DNA of 64,000 bases from CAYGTO01 sp964352815 (GCA_964352815.1 CAYGTO010000001.1:62001-126000), one strand, 5' to 3'. Positions 41,865 through 51,299 are shown, counted from the stretch's first letter. A program made the numbers and translations. Notes: a model not told the origin generated them from the sequence alone.

Positions 41865-42981
41865 GGTCACTGATCCCGATAAATTCACTCCGTCTGCGCG
41901 TAGCGTGCTTGACCCTATGTATTATCCGCGCGGTGCAAATGGGAGGGTGAGCTGCACGCAAAATCCGAGCAAGGAAGATATTCGCCAGCGCATCTATAAA
42001 CCGCGCCTTTCTATCAATCGCAGGCCACAAAAGGGACGGTTTGTGATTACGCTGCGGGTGGAATTTTCCGCGCCAAAACTACTGCTGGGCAATAACTTTG
42101 ATGAGCTGGCGGATGATGACTTTAGACGTTTGTGCAAAAAGCTGGTAAGTGTGCTGGCGGAAATGGGCGTGAAAATCACCGCACGCACGCTGGCGAAAGT
42201 GAATGTATCCGCGATTCATTATTCCAAAAATATCACGCTAACCGATTATACCAGCAGCTCGATGATTCTGCGCGAGCTGGCCAAGGTGGATATGACCAAG
42301 CGGCTGGACATCAACAACACCGATTACCGCAATGACGGCCATGCGCTGAAATACCACGCCAACTCCTACGAAATAGCATTTTATGACAAGGTGAAGGATA
42401 TGCATCAGGCTAAAATCAGCGAAAAGCGCGCGGTGGAAAAGGACTCAGCGCAACAGCTTGATTTATTCATGCAATATGTCGCGCCGAAGGCCTTTGAAGT
42501 GCTGCGGATGGAGGTGCGGTTGGGCACTCGGCAGAAAATCCGCGATGTGCTGGCGCGTGTGGGCAGAAAACCCGAAAATATGAGCTTTCATCAGCTCTAT
42601 AATGCTGAAATAGCAAGAGAAATCCTGCTATATTACTGGCATTCTGTGGTGTCTGATGTAACGTGGTTGGGTATGAACCAATTAAAGCCCGAAGACATAT
42701 ACAGAGCCATTGAGCGCGGCAGTGACGTGCCGCTGAAACCGTCAAAAATTCTTCAAATGGTCGGTGCAGTAATTATCGCCGATTCGGTGGGCGTGATGGG
42801 TTTGCGTAACCTGCTAGGCTCAACCGATCGCAGCTGGCAACGCATGAAAAAAGAGCTGAAAGCGCTCAACATTCCCAAACATAAACATTACCGCGCGGTG
42901 GATCAGGTGGAGGCCAACTTGCAGAGCTTCCTGCCACTGCGCATCATCAATCAACAACAGAAAGGAGGTAACCAGCCATGA
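41821..42981 (+). CDS. Possible replication initiation protein of phage II/X type
   Basis: The 386-residue product begins MLDTIVLTLNRRQFRVTD and contains SYEIAFYDKVKDM and VLRMEVRL segments reminiscent of filamentous-phage gpII/X replication proteins. I see no clear HUH motif, so catalysis is uncertain. Its position before the recombinase and after SpoVG suits a mobile-element replication gene. Its stop overlaps the recombinase start (ATGA). Confidence 0.5.
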   Translation: MLDTIVLTLNRRQFRVTDPDKFTPSARSVLDPMYYPRGANGRVSCTQNPSKEDIRQRIYKPRLSINRRPQKGRFVITLRVEFSAPKLLLGNNFDELADDDFRRLCKKLVSVLAEMGVKITARTLAKVNVSAIHYSKNITLTDYTSSSMILRELAKVDMTKRLDINNTDYRNDGHALKYHANSYEIAFYDKVKDMHQAKISEKRAVEKDSAQQLDLFMQYVAPKAFEVLRMEVRLGTRQKIRDVLARVGRKPENMSFHQLYNAEIAREILLYYWHSVVSDVTWLGMNQLKPEDIYRAIERGSDVPLKPSKILQMVGAVIIADSVGVMGLRNLLGSTDRSWQRMKKELKALNIPKHKHYRAVDQVEANLQSFLPLRIINQQQKGGNQP

Positions 42982-44450
42982 AAGCCGTCATACTAGCAAG
43001 GGTTTCTACGAAAGAACAAGAGGAACATGGGCATTCCCTGCCAGCACAGGTCGCAAAGCTTAAGGAGTATGCTGCGCGGCATAATTTTGAAATCGCCAGG
43101 GAGTTTGTATTTTCAGAGAGTGCAGGAACGAAAATCCGCAACCGCTTTGAGGAGGTGCTTGCTTATCTCAAAAGGCACAAAGATGTGAATGTGCTGCTAT
43201 GCCAGAATGTAGATCGTGCCACGCGTAATTTCAGCGATGCGGTGGATATTGACAATATGCGTATCAACGAAGACCTGGAAGTGCATTTTGTGCAGGATGG
43301 GTTTGTGCTCAACAAAAACGCCAGCGGCGCAGATATGTTCATGTGGGAGGCGAAAGTTTTTATCGCCAAGCAATATATCAACCGATTGCGTGATGATTCG
43401 ATGCGGAGCATGTATTACAAGTTGGAAAGCGGCGAATGTGTGACGCTGGCTCCACTAGGCTATCTGAATGTTACCGATCCGATAACGAACAGGAAGACGG
43501 TGGGGCTGGATAAAGAGCGAGCATTCCTCATGACCCAGATGTTTATGGAATATTCCACCGGCTGCTACACCATACCGGAGCTAACGGAGAAAATCAGCCA
43601 ATGGGGGCTGACGAGCAAGAAAGGGCACAAGCTCCGCCCTGGTTATATCCACAAACTCTTATGTAACGAGTTCTATTGCGGCTATATGACCATCAAAGAG
43701 AAAAAATACCGTCATAAATATGAGCAGCTTATTGATGAGGTAACCTTCCGCAAATGCACGAGCGTCAGAGAACGGATGAACAAGAAGCCTTTCAAATATG
43801 CCAATAAGCCGTTTGTCTTTCGTGGGCTGCTGCATTGTGCTGACTGTCAATGCGCCTATTCCAGCGATATCAAGAAAGGTAAGTATATCTACCTGCGACC
43901 CACAAAATCAAAAGGCGCGTGTGATTGCTATGCGCTTACTGAAAAGGCGGTGCTGGCACAAGTCAACGATGTTTTGAAGGAAATGATGCTTCCAGAGCAT
44001 TTCATCGATCAGCTCAAAGGGAAGCTACAAGAGAGCGTTATTTCCAAGAAAGCGCTGCATGAGCACTCTATTCAAACCATTCAGACCGATTATGATCTGG
44101 TGCAGGCAAAACTGGATCGATTGCTCGATGCGCTGATCGCAGGGAGTATTACGCAGAATGAATACGACAAAAAAGCGTATGAGCTGAAAGATCGCCAGCG
44201 GGAGCTGAACAGCTACATGACCCTACACACAGATGCCGATGAAGATTTCGCAATCTCAGTGTCTACCTTGCTTGAGCTATGTTCGAAGGCGTATGAAAAA
44301 TTCCAGAGTTCGGAAGTGGAACAAAAACGGCAATTGCTGAAATTCCTATTTACGAACTTGCAAATAAAGGGCGGAAAGCTTTGTTACGCGCTGAACAGAC
44401 CGTTCGACCTTATGCCTATTTTGGCCAGAACGTTAAAATGGAGCGGGTGA
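42978..44450 (+). CDS. Large serine recombinase (integrase) of the island
   Basis: The 490-residue protein has an N-terminal resolvase domain with catalytic Ser10 (ARVSTKEQ), the recombinase domain, a zinc-ribbon pair (CADCQC ... GACDC) and a coiled-coil. The ribosome site AAAGGAGGT is strong. The last four codons and the stop lie in the attachment core and tRNA-Gly: the stop TGA (44448-44450) is inside the tRNA acceptor stem. It probably catalyses integration at tRNA-Gly. Confidence 0.9.
   Translation: MKAVILARVSTKEQEEHGHSLPAQVAKLKEYAARHNFEIAREFVFSESAGTKIRNRFEEVLAYLKRHKDVNVLLCQNVDRATRNFSDAVDIDNMRINEDLEVHFVQDGFVLNKNASGADMFMWEAKVFIAKQYINRLRDDSMRSMYYKLESGECVTLAPLGYLNVTDPITNRKTVGLDKERAFLMTQMFMEYSTGCYTIPELTEKISQWGLTSKKGHKLRPGYIHKLLCNEFYCGYMTIKEKKYRHKYEQLIDEVTFRKCTSVRERMNKKPFKYANKPFVFRGLLHCADCQCAYSSDIKKGKYIYLRPTKSKGACDCYALTEKAVLAQVNDVLKEMMLPEHFIDQLKGKLQESVISKKALHEHSIQTIQTDYDLVQAKLDRLLDALIAGSITQNEYDKKAYELKDRQRELNSYMTLHTDADEDFAISVSTLLELCSKAYEKFQSSEVEQKRQLLKFLFTNLQIKGGKLCYALNRPFDLMPILARTLKWSG
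44435..44447. repeat. attR core
   Basis: AAAATGGAGCGGG is identical to 4058-4070. It spans the recombinase's last codons and the tRNA-Gly 3' end. Confidence 0.85.
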
Positions 44451-44513
44451 TGAGATTCGAACTCACGACTTCAACCTTGGCAAGGTTGCGCTCTACCCCT
44501 GAGCTACACCCGC
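44439..44513 (-). tRNA. tRNA-Gly (anticodon GCC)
   Basis: On the minus strand it folds as a standard cloverleaf: acceptor GCGGGTG/CACCCGC, D-arm GTAGCTCAGGGGTAGAGC, anticodon stem-loop CAACC-TTGCCAA-GGTTG with anticodon GCC, T-arm with GTTCGAATC, discriminator T and encoded CCA. It is the insertion target of the island, and the 3' half remains intact. Confidence 0.96.
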
Positions 44514-44605
44514 TTAGCATAAGCGAATCTGGAAAATACAAAAATCGAATCGAATTGCAAGCAAATCCTTTGCGTCACCCAAAAAGCTATGGTAAAGCTC
44601 TGTTT

Positions 44606-44788
44606 ATGACGGCCATTGACCCCAAACTCCTTGAAATTCTTGTCTGCCCGGTGACGAAAAGTGTTCTCGTGTATGACGAGGAAGCGCAGGAGCTGGTGAG
44701 CAAGGAGGCCGGGCTGGCCTACCCGATTCGCGATGGGATTCCGATCATGCTGCCTGATGAGGCGCGGAAGCTCGAAAAGGCCGAATAA
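44606..44788 (+). CDS. Trm112-like zinc-ribbon protein (YcaR/UPF0434 family)
   Basis: The 60-residue product (LLEILVCPVTKSVLVYDEEAQELVSKEAGLAYPIRDGIPIML) has the Trm112 fold, but this member keeps only one Cys of the usual metal site. It is the first chromosomal gene right of the island. The start ATG 44606 lacks a strong ribosome site. Confidence 0.85.
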   Translation: MTAIDPKLLEILVCPVTKSVLVYDEEAQELVSKEAGLAYPIRDGIPIMLPDEARKLEKAE

Positions 44789-44861
44789 CACCTGAAAATT
44801 CGTTGCACAGCGGGCGATTGCCCTCTATAGCTGTGTGAACCAATAAAATGCGAGGCAATGC

Positions 44862-45662
44862 ATGTTTGATCTGGCCGTTCTTGAGAAAGGTGGCACCGTC
44901 ATGCTCATTTTGGGCGTGCTGTCGGTCTATGGCCTCGCGATCATTTTCTTCAAGATATATCAGTTTATTAGCTCAGGCATGTTCAACACATCCTTTGTGG
45001 ACCGGGTGATGCAGCCAGTGAAGCGTGGGGAACTCACCGTGGCCCAGAAACAGCTGCAGCTCGAGAAAGGCCCGGTCGCGCGCATTATGCGGGTGGCGGT
45101 GGAATGTGTGATGAACCGCGATATGACGATTAAAAGCCGTGAATCTGAAATTGCGCGCGTTGGCTCTGCAGATATTCGTTATCTGGAAGCGCAAATGCGC
45201 GGGCTGGAAATGATTGCGACGACCGCACCACTCCTCGGGCTTCTTGGCACAGTGATCGGGATGATTCGTGCGTTTGCGAAACTAGGCGAAGCAGGCGCGC
45301 GGGTGGATCCGTCGTTGCTCGCGGGCGGCATTTGGGAGGCGCTTTTGACGACGGTGGGCGGTCTGACGGTCGCGATTCCGGCGCTCGCAATGTATTATTT
45401 GCTCGATGCGATGATTGAGAAAGTACGCTCGCAAATGCGTGATGTGACCGTGCAGATTCTGGCGCTGGAAGATATGTTTTTGAAGAATGAGAAAGAACAG
45501 CTGCGTGTGGAATCTCAACAGCAACAGCGCGAATTGTGGGAGCGGGAAGAGTCGCTGCGCAAAGCGATTGAAGAACAAGAAAAGGCAATTTCCACCATGC
45601 GTTCGACGCCGCAGACCTCTGCGACGCTCAAAATGCTTAGCCCGTCTTATAACAAACTGTAA
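44862..45662 (+). CDS. ExbB/TolQ-type proton channel subunit
   Basis: The 266-residue protein has three membrane helices with the MotA/TolQ/ExbB signature (APLLGLLGTVIGMIRAF ... GGIWEALLTTVGGLTVAIPALAMY). A long helical C-terminus follows. It is first in an ExbB-ExbD-ExbD-TonB operon that energises outer-membrane transport. The stop is 11 bp before exbD. Confidence 0.88.
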   Translation: MFDLAVLEKGGTVMLILGVLSVYGLAIIFFKIYQFISSGMFNTSFVDRVMQPVKRGELTVAQKQLQLEKGPVARIMRVAVECVMNRDMTIKSRESEIARVGSADIRYLEAQMRGLEMIATTAPLLGLLGTVIGMIRAFAKLGEAGARVDPSLLAGGIWEALLTTVGGLTVAIPALAMYYLLDAMIEKVRSQMRDVTVQILALEDMFLKNEKEQLRVESQQQQRELWEREESLRKAIEEQEKAISTMRSTPQTSATLKMLSPSYNKL

Positions 45663-45673
45663 GAGGCCCCCGC

Positions 45674-46255
45674 GTGCAGTTTGAACGCCGAGAACGCCAG
45701 TCCCAGACCATTCCTTTGACGCCACTGATTGATGTGGTCTTTCTCTTGATCGTATTTTTCATGCTGTCCACCAGCTTTGTCATGTCTGAATCGCTCGAAA
45801 TTGCGCTGCCATCGATCAGCGATACGCCGCTTTCGGATGTTGCTGAAATCGGAGCAGAGGATGTGATTTATATCACGCTGCCGCGGCCAGAGATGCTGGT
45901 TTACAATGATACGGAAGTCACGAAAAGTGAGCTAGAGACCCGGCTCTTCGATTTGCTGAGCACCAACCCGAAAACGAAAATTGTGGTGCAGAGCGGTGAG
46001 GAAGTTACCGTGCAGCAACTGGTGTCGGTGATGGATGTGGCGTATTTTGCGGGTGTCAAAAATCTAGCGATTGCGAAATGGCAGATGCCAGGCATTCCGA
46101 TTAACCCGTTCGCGCCGGAGTTGCCAACACTGCAGTCGTATGAGGTGCCGGTGTTGGACACGCCGAGCGACCGGGAAGTGGGGCGCAAGCGGAAGAACCA
46201 AATGCCGAAACCGGCAACCCGTTCGGGAAGCCTAGGGACGTTGAAGAAACAATGA
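45674..46255 (+). CDS. ExbD/TolR-family protein, first copy
   Basis: The 193-residue protein starts at GTG. It has one membrane helix with the conserved Asp (PLIDVVFLLIVFFMLSTSF) and a periplasmic domain. The C-terminus is longer than usual. It overlaps the second ExbD gene by 4 bp. Confidence 0.85.
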   Translation: MQFERRERQSQTIPLTPLIDVVFLLIVFFMLSTSFVMSESLEIALPSISDTPLSDVAEIGAEDVIYITLPRPEMLVYNDTEVTKSELETRLFDLLSTNPKTKIVVQSGEEVTVQQLVSVMDVAYFAGVKNLAIAKWQMPGIPINPFAPELPTLQSYEVPVLDTPSDREVGRKRKNQMPKPATRSGSLGTLKKQ

Positions 46256-46653
46256 TCGAGATTACGCGCAGTAAAAAACAGGTGAAACAGGTGAGCATGG
46301 TGCCGCTGATCAATGTCGTGTTCTTGCTACTGATTTTCTTTTTGGTCGCGGGGACTGTTGAGAAGTTTGACGTGGTGTCGATTGATTTGCCAGAGGCAGA
46401 TGCGGGCCAGTTGCTTGATGAAGGGCATATTGCGGTGCTGCTTGGGAAATATAATGAGGTGGTGATCAATGACGAGCTGATGACGCGGGAAGAGGTGGTG
46501 CCTACGCTACAAAAACAGCTCGAATTTAATGATCAGCGTATCATCACGATCAAAGCGGATGAGGCGCTTGAGGCGCACCGGCTGATCGATATGATGGAAG
46601 GCATTCAAAAGGCGGGGGGCAGTAATGTTTCCATTATTACGCAAGCGCCTTAG
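46252..46653 (+). CDS. ExbD/TolR-family protein, second copy
   Basis: The 133-residue protein has the same fold, but the helix reads VPLINVVFLLLIFFLVAGT, with Asn in place of the essential Asp. The two ExbD proteins are divergent in sequence and likely form a mixed subunit set. It overlaps the tonB gene by 29 bp. Confidence 0.83.
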   Translation: MIEITRSKKQVKQVSMVPLINVVFLLLIFFLVAGTVEKFDVVSIDLPEADAGQLLDEGHIAVLLGKYNEVVINDELMTREEVVPTLQKQLEFNDQRIITIKADEALEAHRLIDMMEGIQKAGGSNVSIITQAP

Positions 46654-47626
46654 CGTGCTCGCCGGGCCGAAGAGCCGGACCTTGTCGCCATCGATTGCGG
46701 GGCAGGGGGGCAATGTCTATTTAGGCAAAATCGAATTTTCGATCATGTTTATGGTGGCCGTGATTGTGCATCTGCTGATCGTCATTGCGTTTAGCTTGGT
46801 GCCGCAGCAAGAGGTGAATAATGTGCCGGTGCGTGTGTTGAATTTGAAACTGGGAGATGGCGGGGCGCTGAATGCTGCGCCGAGGCTCACCAGTGACGTA
46901 TTGCAACGGGTCTATCAAGATGAGCCGGAAGACGATGTGGAAGTGTTAGAAGAGCCGCCTGCCGCAGAGTCGCCAAAAGAAGAGAGCACACCCAAACCGG
47001 CGCCAAAAACCAAAGCCATAGAGACAGAAGAGGCGCATGGGGTGAAGGTGACGAAAGAAAAAGGCGCCCCGAAGAAAAAGACGCCTGAGGCAGAGAAGCG
47101 CATCAAAATTACCGACTATGTGACGCAAGAAGAGCTTGAGCGCGGGAAGAAGCGAGAAGCTGAAGCGTTGGCGGCAACCAAAGAACCACGCAAGCTTGTG
47201 CGTGAGAATCGAGTCCGCCGCGAAGCGACACCAACGGTTCCAGCGGTGCCAAGCAGCGCGACCTCAAAGCCAGCAGCAACAAGTGGCAGCTCCGCGGGGA
47301 TGAGTTTTCGCCAGAAGCAGGAGCAAGATGAGGTGGTGAAACGCTATGAACAAGAGCTTTCTGCCTGGCTTGCGAAACATAAGGTGTACCCGACGCGCGC
47401 GCAAAGCAATGGTATTGAAGGCGAAGGGGTGGTGCGACTGCGGATCAATCGTTTAGGGAATGTGACCTATGCGACGGTTGAAAAGACGACAGGCCATCGG
47501 CTGCTTGATGAAGCGCTGATTGCGATGGTGAAGCGCGCGAACCCAGTGCCGGCTGTGCCATCAAATTATCCGGCAGGTCAGATGTTTGAGTTTCTAATTC
47601 CGATTCGTTTTAATATTCCGCGCTAA
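46625..47626 (+). CDS. TonB-family protein
   Basis: The 333-residue protein has a membrane helix (about 38-60), a Pro/Glu/Lys-rich linker of over 130 residues and a C-terminal TonB domain (GEGVVRLRINRLGNVTYATVEKTTGHRLLDEALIAMVKRANPVPAVP). ATG at 46625 overlaps exbD2 by 29 bp; a GTG at 46655 just after the exbD2 stop is an alternative start. Confidence 0.82.
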   Translation: MFPLLRKRLSVLAGPKSRTLSPSIAGQGGNVYLGKIEFSIMFMVAVIVHLLIVIAFSLVPQQEVNNVPVRVLNLKLGDGGALNAAPRLTSDVLQRVYQDEPEDDVEVLEEPPAAESPKEESTPKPAPKTKAIETEEAHGVKVTKEKGAPKKKTPEAEKRIKITDYVTQEELERGKKREAEALAATKEPRKLVRENRVRREATPTVPAVPSSATSKPAATSGSSAGMSFRQKQEQDEVVKRYEQELSAWLAKHKVYPTRAQSNGIEGEGVVRLRINRLGNVTYATVEKTTGHRLLDEALIAMVKRANPVPAVPSNYPAGQMFEFLIPIRFNIPR

Positions 47627-47700
47627 GCATAAGCTGCGCTTTTCCCTCTGATTTTACACATAATTATGTTACATAATGAGAATCGTGATAAAGGAACCCT

Positions 47701-48609
47701 ATGCATAATATTCTCATCATCGGCGCGGAAACAATCATTGGTAACGCGCTCAAAGAACGCTTTGGTGATTTGGCCGTTGCGATTACGGCAGATGATCTGA
47801 ATTTAGCGAGCCCTGATTTTGAAGATGATTGCAAAGCACTCCTGGAGAAATATACGCCTTCGATTGTGCTCAATGGGGGCGGGTATGATGATGTTGAGAA
47901 TGCAGAATTCGACGGGCGTAATGATGCGTTTCTGATGAACGCTGATGCACCGTTTATGATGGCGAAGCTATGCAAAACAATGGGCATTTTGTTTGTACAT
48001 TTTTCTTCCGAGCATGTGTTCAGCGGCCGCGGGACGGCGCCATGGCGTGAGGATGACCCGACGGATCCGGTGAATGTTTATGGGATGAGTAAATGTGCGG
48101 GCGAAGAATTGGTGCAGTCTTTCGGTGGTCATTATCTGATTATTCGGTCCAGCTGGGTTTATGATACGACCCATGAGAGCTTCTTCACCAGCATGATTGA
48201 GATGGCAAAGCAGTGCGAAACGCTGACCGTGGCGCATGATCAAATGGGCGCGCCGACCTATGCGCCGGATCTAGCTAAGTCATCAGCGAAATTGATCGAG
48301 AAGGCGCTGCTCAAAAAGACATTCCCGGCGGGCGCGTATCATCTGTGTAATAGCGGTAAGGTTAGCCGGTTTGATTATGTGCGCTTGATTGTTGATATAG
48401 CGGAGAAAGAAGGGCTGCCGATTAAGGCGAGTGATATCCGCGCGATCTCGACGGGGAAGTCGAAGAACAAGGCGCAGCGACCACTTAATTCACGTCTTGA
48501 TTGCGGCAAAGTGCACATGCTGTTTGGCATTGAAATGCCGCATTTACGCGAGAGCCTGACTAAGGCGATCAAAGTCTATGCTGCGCAGCGTAAGACTGAA
48601 AACGCATGA
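47701..48609 (+). CDS. RmlD-like sugar-nucleotide reductase (extended SDR)
   Basis: The 302-residue protein has a Rossmann start (ILIIGAETIIGNAL) and the SDR YxxxK (YGMSKCAGE). It resembles dTDP-4-dehydrorhamnose reductase, which makes dTDP-L-rhamnose. There are no other rhamnose genes nearby, so the substrate is uncertain. The stop overlaps the next start (ATGA). Confidence 0.83.
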   Translation: MHNILIIGAETIIGNALKERFGDLAVAITADDLNLASPDFEDDCKALLEKYTPSIVLNGGGYDDVENAEFDGRNDAFLMNADAPFMMAKLCKTMGILFVHFSSEHVFSGRGTAPWREDDPTDPVNVYGMSKCAGEELVQSFGGHYLIIRSSWVYDTTHESFFTSMIEMAKQCETLTVAHDQMGAPTYAPDLAKSSAKLIEKALLKKTFPAGAYHLCNSGKVSRFDYVRLIVDIAEKEGLPIKASDIRAISTGKSKNKAQRPLNSRLDCGKVHMLFGIEMPHLRESLTKAIKVYAAQRKTENA

Positions 48610-49481
48610 GTATTGTCGCGTATATTGACGGGCGGTTTGTGCCCGATCATCAGGCGCAGGTTGCGTTCCATGACCGCGGCTATCATTTTGCGGATGGGGT
48701 GTATGAGGTGGTGGCCTATTATCACCAGACATTGCTTGATGCAGAACCCCACCTCGCGCGGCTTCATCGCTCACTCGCGGCGATTGATATTGCTGCACCC
48801 TTTGGCGATGTTGCGCTGCAGCGTATTATGCGCGAACTCATCTTGCGTAACCGTCGCCAACATGGGTTGGTGTATATTCAAATCACGCGTGGCGTGCAGC
48901 GCCGCAACCATGCATCGAAAGGAGCTCTTGCACCTGTGGTGACGATGACGGTGATTCCTGAGAATAAGAAAGCCAGAGCGCAGGCACAGCGCGGCGTATC
49001 GGTGGTGACGACGGATGATCAACGCTGGGCGCGTTGCGATATTAAATCAATCTCGCTGTTGCCGAATGTGCGCGCCAAGGCGGTGGCGCAAAGGGCGGAG
49101 GTCTATGAGGTATGGATGCACCGTGGCGGTGTCGTGACGGAAGCGAGTGCGGCGAATGCGTATATCATTAAAGATAATGTACTTATTACCCATCCGGAGA
49201 CGCATGCAATTCTGGGCGGTATTGTGCGCCAGCGCGTGCTCGAATGCGCACAGGAAGTCGGTGTTAAAGTGGGTGAACGGAGCTTCACTATAGAGGAAGC
49301 ATGCGCTGCGGATGAAGCGTTTGTGTCGAGCAGTAGCGCGCATATGATTCCGGTGGTGAAGATTGACGACACAAAGATCGGTACAGGCATGCCAGGCTCG
49401 TTGACGCAGAAACTGCAACGTGCCTATGATGCGCATGTGAAAACCCAAACCGGATATGAGCTTAATAGTGTCACAGCATAA
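48606..49481 (+). CDS. D-amino-acid aminotransferase-like class IV PLP enzyme
   Basis: The 291-residue protein shows the fold-type IV pattern: FHDRGYHFADGVYEVV, catalytic Lys in NVRAKAVAQRAEVYE, and VVTEASAANAYII. It most resembles D-alanine aminotransferase, which supplies D-glutamate and D-alanine. It is coupled by overlap to the reductase and HAD genes. Confidence 0.82.
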   Translation: MSIVAYIDGRFVPDHQAQVAFHDRGYHFADGVYEVVAYYHQTLLDAEPHLARLHRSLAAIDIAAPFGDVALQRIMRELILRNRRQHGLVYIQITRGVQRRNHASKGALAPVVTMTVIPENKKARAQAQRGVSVVTTDDQRWARCDIKSISLLPNVRAKAVAQRAEVYEVWMHRGGVVTEASAANAYIIKDNVLITHPETHAILGGIVRQRVLECAQEVGVKVGERSFTIEEACAADEAFVSSSSAHMIPVVKIDDTKIGTGMPGSLTQKLQRAYDAHVKTQTGYELNSVTA

Positions 49482-50142
49482 TCTTCCTAAACCCCGCGCC
49501 ATCCTTTTTGATTGGGATAATACATTGGTGGATACATGGCCTACCATTCATGCAGCGTTGAATGAAATGATGCGTGAGATGGGGGAAGAGGAATGGCCGC
49601 TGGAGAAGGTGAAATCGAATGTGAAGCGTTCGATGCGTGATGCATTTCCGGAGATGTTCGGCGATAGCTGGCAGGATGCGGCGAAGATTTATCAGTCTGC
49701 CTATAAACGCATTCATCTAGAGAATTTGAACCCGCTTGTGCAGGCGCATGAGATGCTGTCATTGATCCGTGAGCACGAGGTTCCGATGGGGGTGGTGAGC
49801 AATAAGCGCGGCGATAATTTGCGTAAGGAACTCGATCATCTGCAATGGACGCAGCGTTTCCATGTCAATGTGGGGGCGGGAGACGCGGCGCGCGACAAGC
49901 CGCATGCGGACCCGCTGCTCATGGCGCTTGAAACGCTTAAGCTGCCAGCGGACGAACAGATTTGGTTTGTCGGCGACACGGTGGTAGACCTTGAATGCGC
50001 TGATGCGGCAGGGGTGAGCGCGATTCTCTATGGCGATATCGAACCATCGGATGGCATCTATGAAGGCGCGCCCTATCACCACCATGTGATTAACCATCAC
50101 GCGTTTATAGCGCTTCTTTCAAACGTTTTGCAATCAGATTAG
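49456..50142 (+). CDS. HAD-superfamily phosphatase, phosphoglycolate-phosphatase-like
   Basis: The 228-residue protein has the HAD motifs DWDNTLVDTW, SNKRGD, K in ARDKPHADP and VGDTVVDLECADAAG. It overlaps the previous gene by 26 bp; GTG 49468 is an alternative start. The substrate is unknown. Confidence 0.82.
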   Translation: MSLIVSQHNLPKPRAILFDWDNTLVDTWPTIHAALNEMMREMGEEEWPLEKVKSNVKRSMRDAFPEMFGDSWQDAAKIYQSAYKRIHLENLNPLVQAHEMLSLIREHEVPMGVVSNKRGDNLRKELDHLQWTQRFHVNVGAGDAARDKPHADPLLMALETLKLPADEQIWFVGDTVVDLECADAAGVSAILYGDIEPSDGIYEGAPYHHHVINHHAFIALLSNVLQSD

Positions 50143-50146
50143 TCGT

Positions 50147-51298
50147 TTAGTGTGTGGGCTCAATCAGCCGTTTCCCGCTTTCTTGCATATGCTGCAACAA
50201 TGTGAGTAGCGCTTGATTGTCTTGCGCCGCGATGAGCATTTTCATGGCCTGAATTTCATCAATGTAAAGCGACAGCAATCGCGCCACATCTTTCGCGTGG
50301 TTTGAGATGGCTTCGAGCGACGGGTCAGGATCTTCAGTGATCGGTGCACAAAAATCATGAAAACCCGCACCGACATATTGTTTGAGCGAGTGATTGATTT
50401 GTTGCTCACATAGGCTGGCCGCGGTGACCATCACCGATGCCGCAATTTTGGGGAACATGTCAGTGGCGACTTCCGACGGCATGGTGTTCGATGGGCGTTC
50501 GCCTGATTCGCTCATTAATTCCGCCACCATCGTGTTCAGCAAATAGAGCAGCTGGTCAAACGCAATGGTCATATTCTCGGCATTAGCAAGCGCAACATCG
50601 CGCCACATTTGTGGATCGGATCGGCCGATGCGAATGAAGCGGGCAAACAGCGTCTCTTCTCCATGCGCGTGGAATTGCATTTCCGGTTGCTGCGCCAGCA
50701 TATGGCATGCAGCAAATGCGCATAAATGCGGCACATGTGAGGTGTAACAATAGATCTGGTCATGCACTTCGGGCGGCATCAGCGTGATCTGCGCGCCGAT
50801 GGCCTGCCAGAGATTTGCGACGGGTTCATAGATGGCTTCAGAAACGCCTGGCGGCGGGGTGATGAGGAAGAGACGCTCTTGGAAAAGATCTGCGCGCGCA
50901 ACAAGTGCACCGCTACGCTCACTGCCTGCGATTGGGTGCGACGGAACATATTTCACGCCCTTCGGCAGATGCGCAAAAATGGTCTCTACGGCCTGTGCTT
51001 TGGTGGAGCCAATATCGGTGATGGTCGCCCCTTCTTTGATGTACGGTGCGATCTGCTCCATGATGTGCGCATAGGTGCGCACAGGGGTGCAGAGCACGAC
51101 GAGGTCGGCATGCTTCACGACATCTTCCAGCGAGACGGCGACAGAAACTTTCTCATGCTGTGACGCAATGTGATCGGCATAGACCGGGTCAATATCATAG
51201 CCATGAATCACGGAGCATTCTGAGGTGTTGGCTAGCGCGAGTGCAAGTGACCCGCCGATTTGGCCCATGCCAATGATTGCAACAGTTGGGAAAAGCAT
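50147..51298 (-). CDS. tyrA: Prephenate/arogenate dehydrogenase
   Basis: The protein of about 383 residues begins MLFPTVAIIGMGQIGGSLA, an NAD-binding GxGxxGG. It has SHPIAGSERSGA and a helical C-terminal prephenate dehydrogenase domain. The start is ATG 51298, one base after the hisC stop; a TTG at 51307 is less likely. It makes the tyrosine precursor from prephenate. Confidence 0.88.
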   Translation of the reverse strand: MLFPTVAIIGMGQIGGSLALALANTSECSVIHGYDIDPVYADHIASQHEKVSVAVSLEDVVKHADLVVLCTPVRTYAHIMEQIAPYIKEGATITDIGSTKAQAVETIFAHLPKGVKYVPSHPIAGSERSGALVARADLFQERLFLITPPPGVSEAIYEPVANLWQAIGAQITLMPPEVHDQIYCYTSHVPHLCAFAACHMLAQQPEMQFHAHGEETLFARFIRIGRSDPQMWRDVALANAENMTIAFDQLLYLLNTMVAELMSESGERPSNTMPSEVATDMFPKIAASVMVTAASLCEQQINHSLKQYVGAGFHDFCAPITEDPDPSLEAISNHAKDVARLLSLYIDEIQAMKMLIAAQDNQALLTLLQHMQESGKRLIEPTH

Positions 51299-51299
51299 A

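Noticed and set aside
4058..44447. Prophage
   Set aside because: There are no capsid, tail, terminase or lysis genes.
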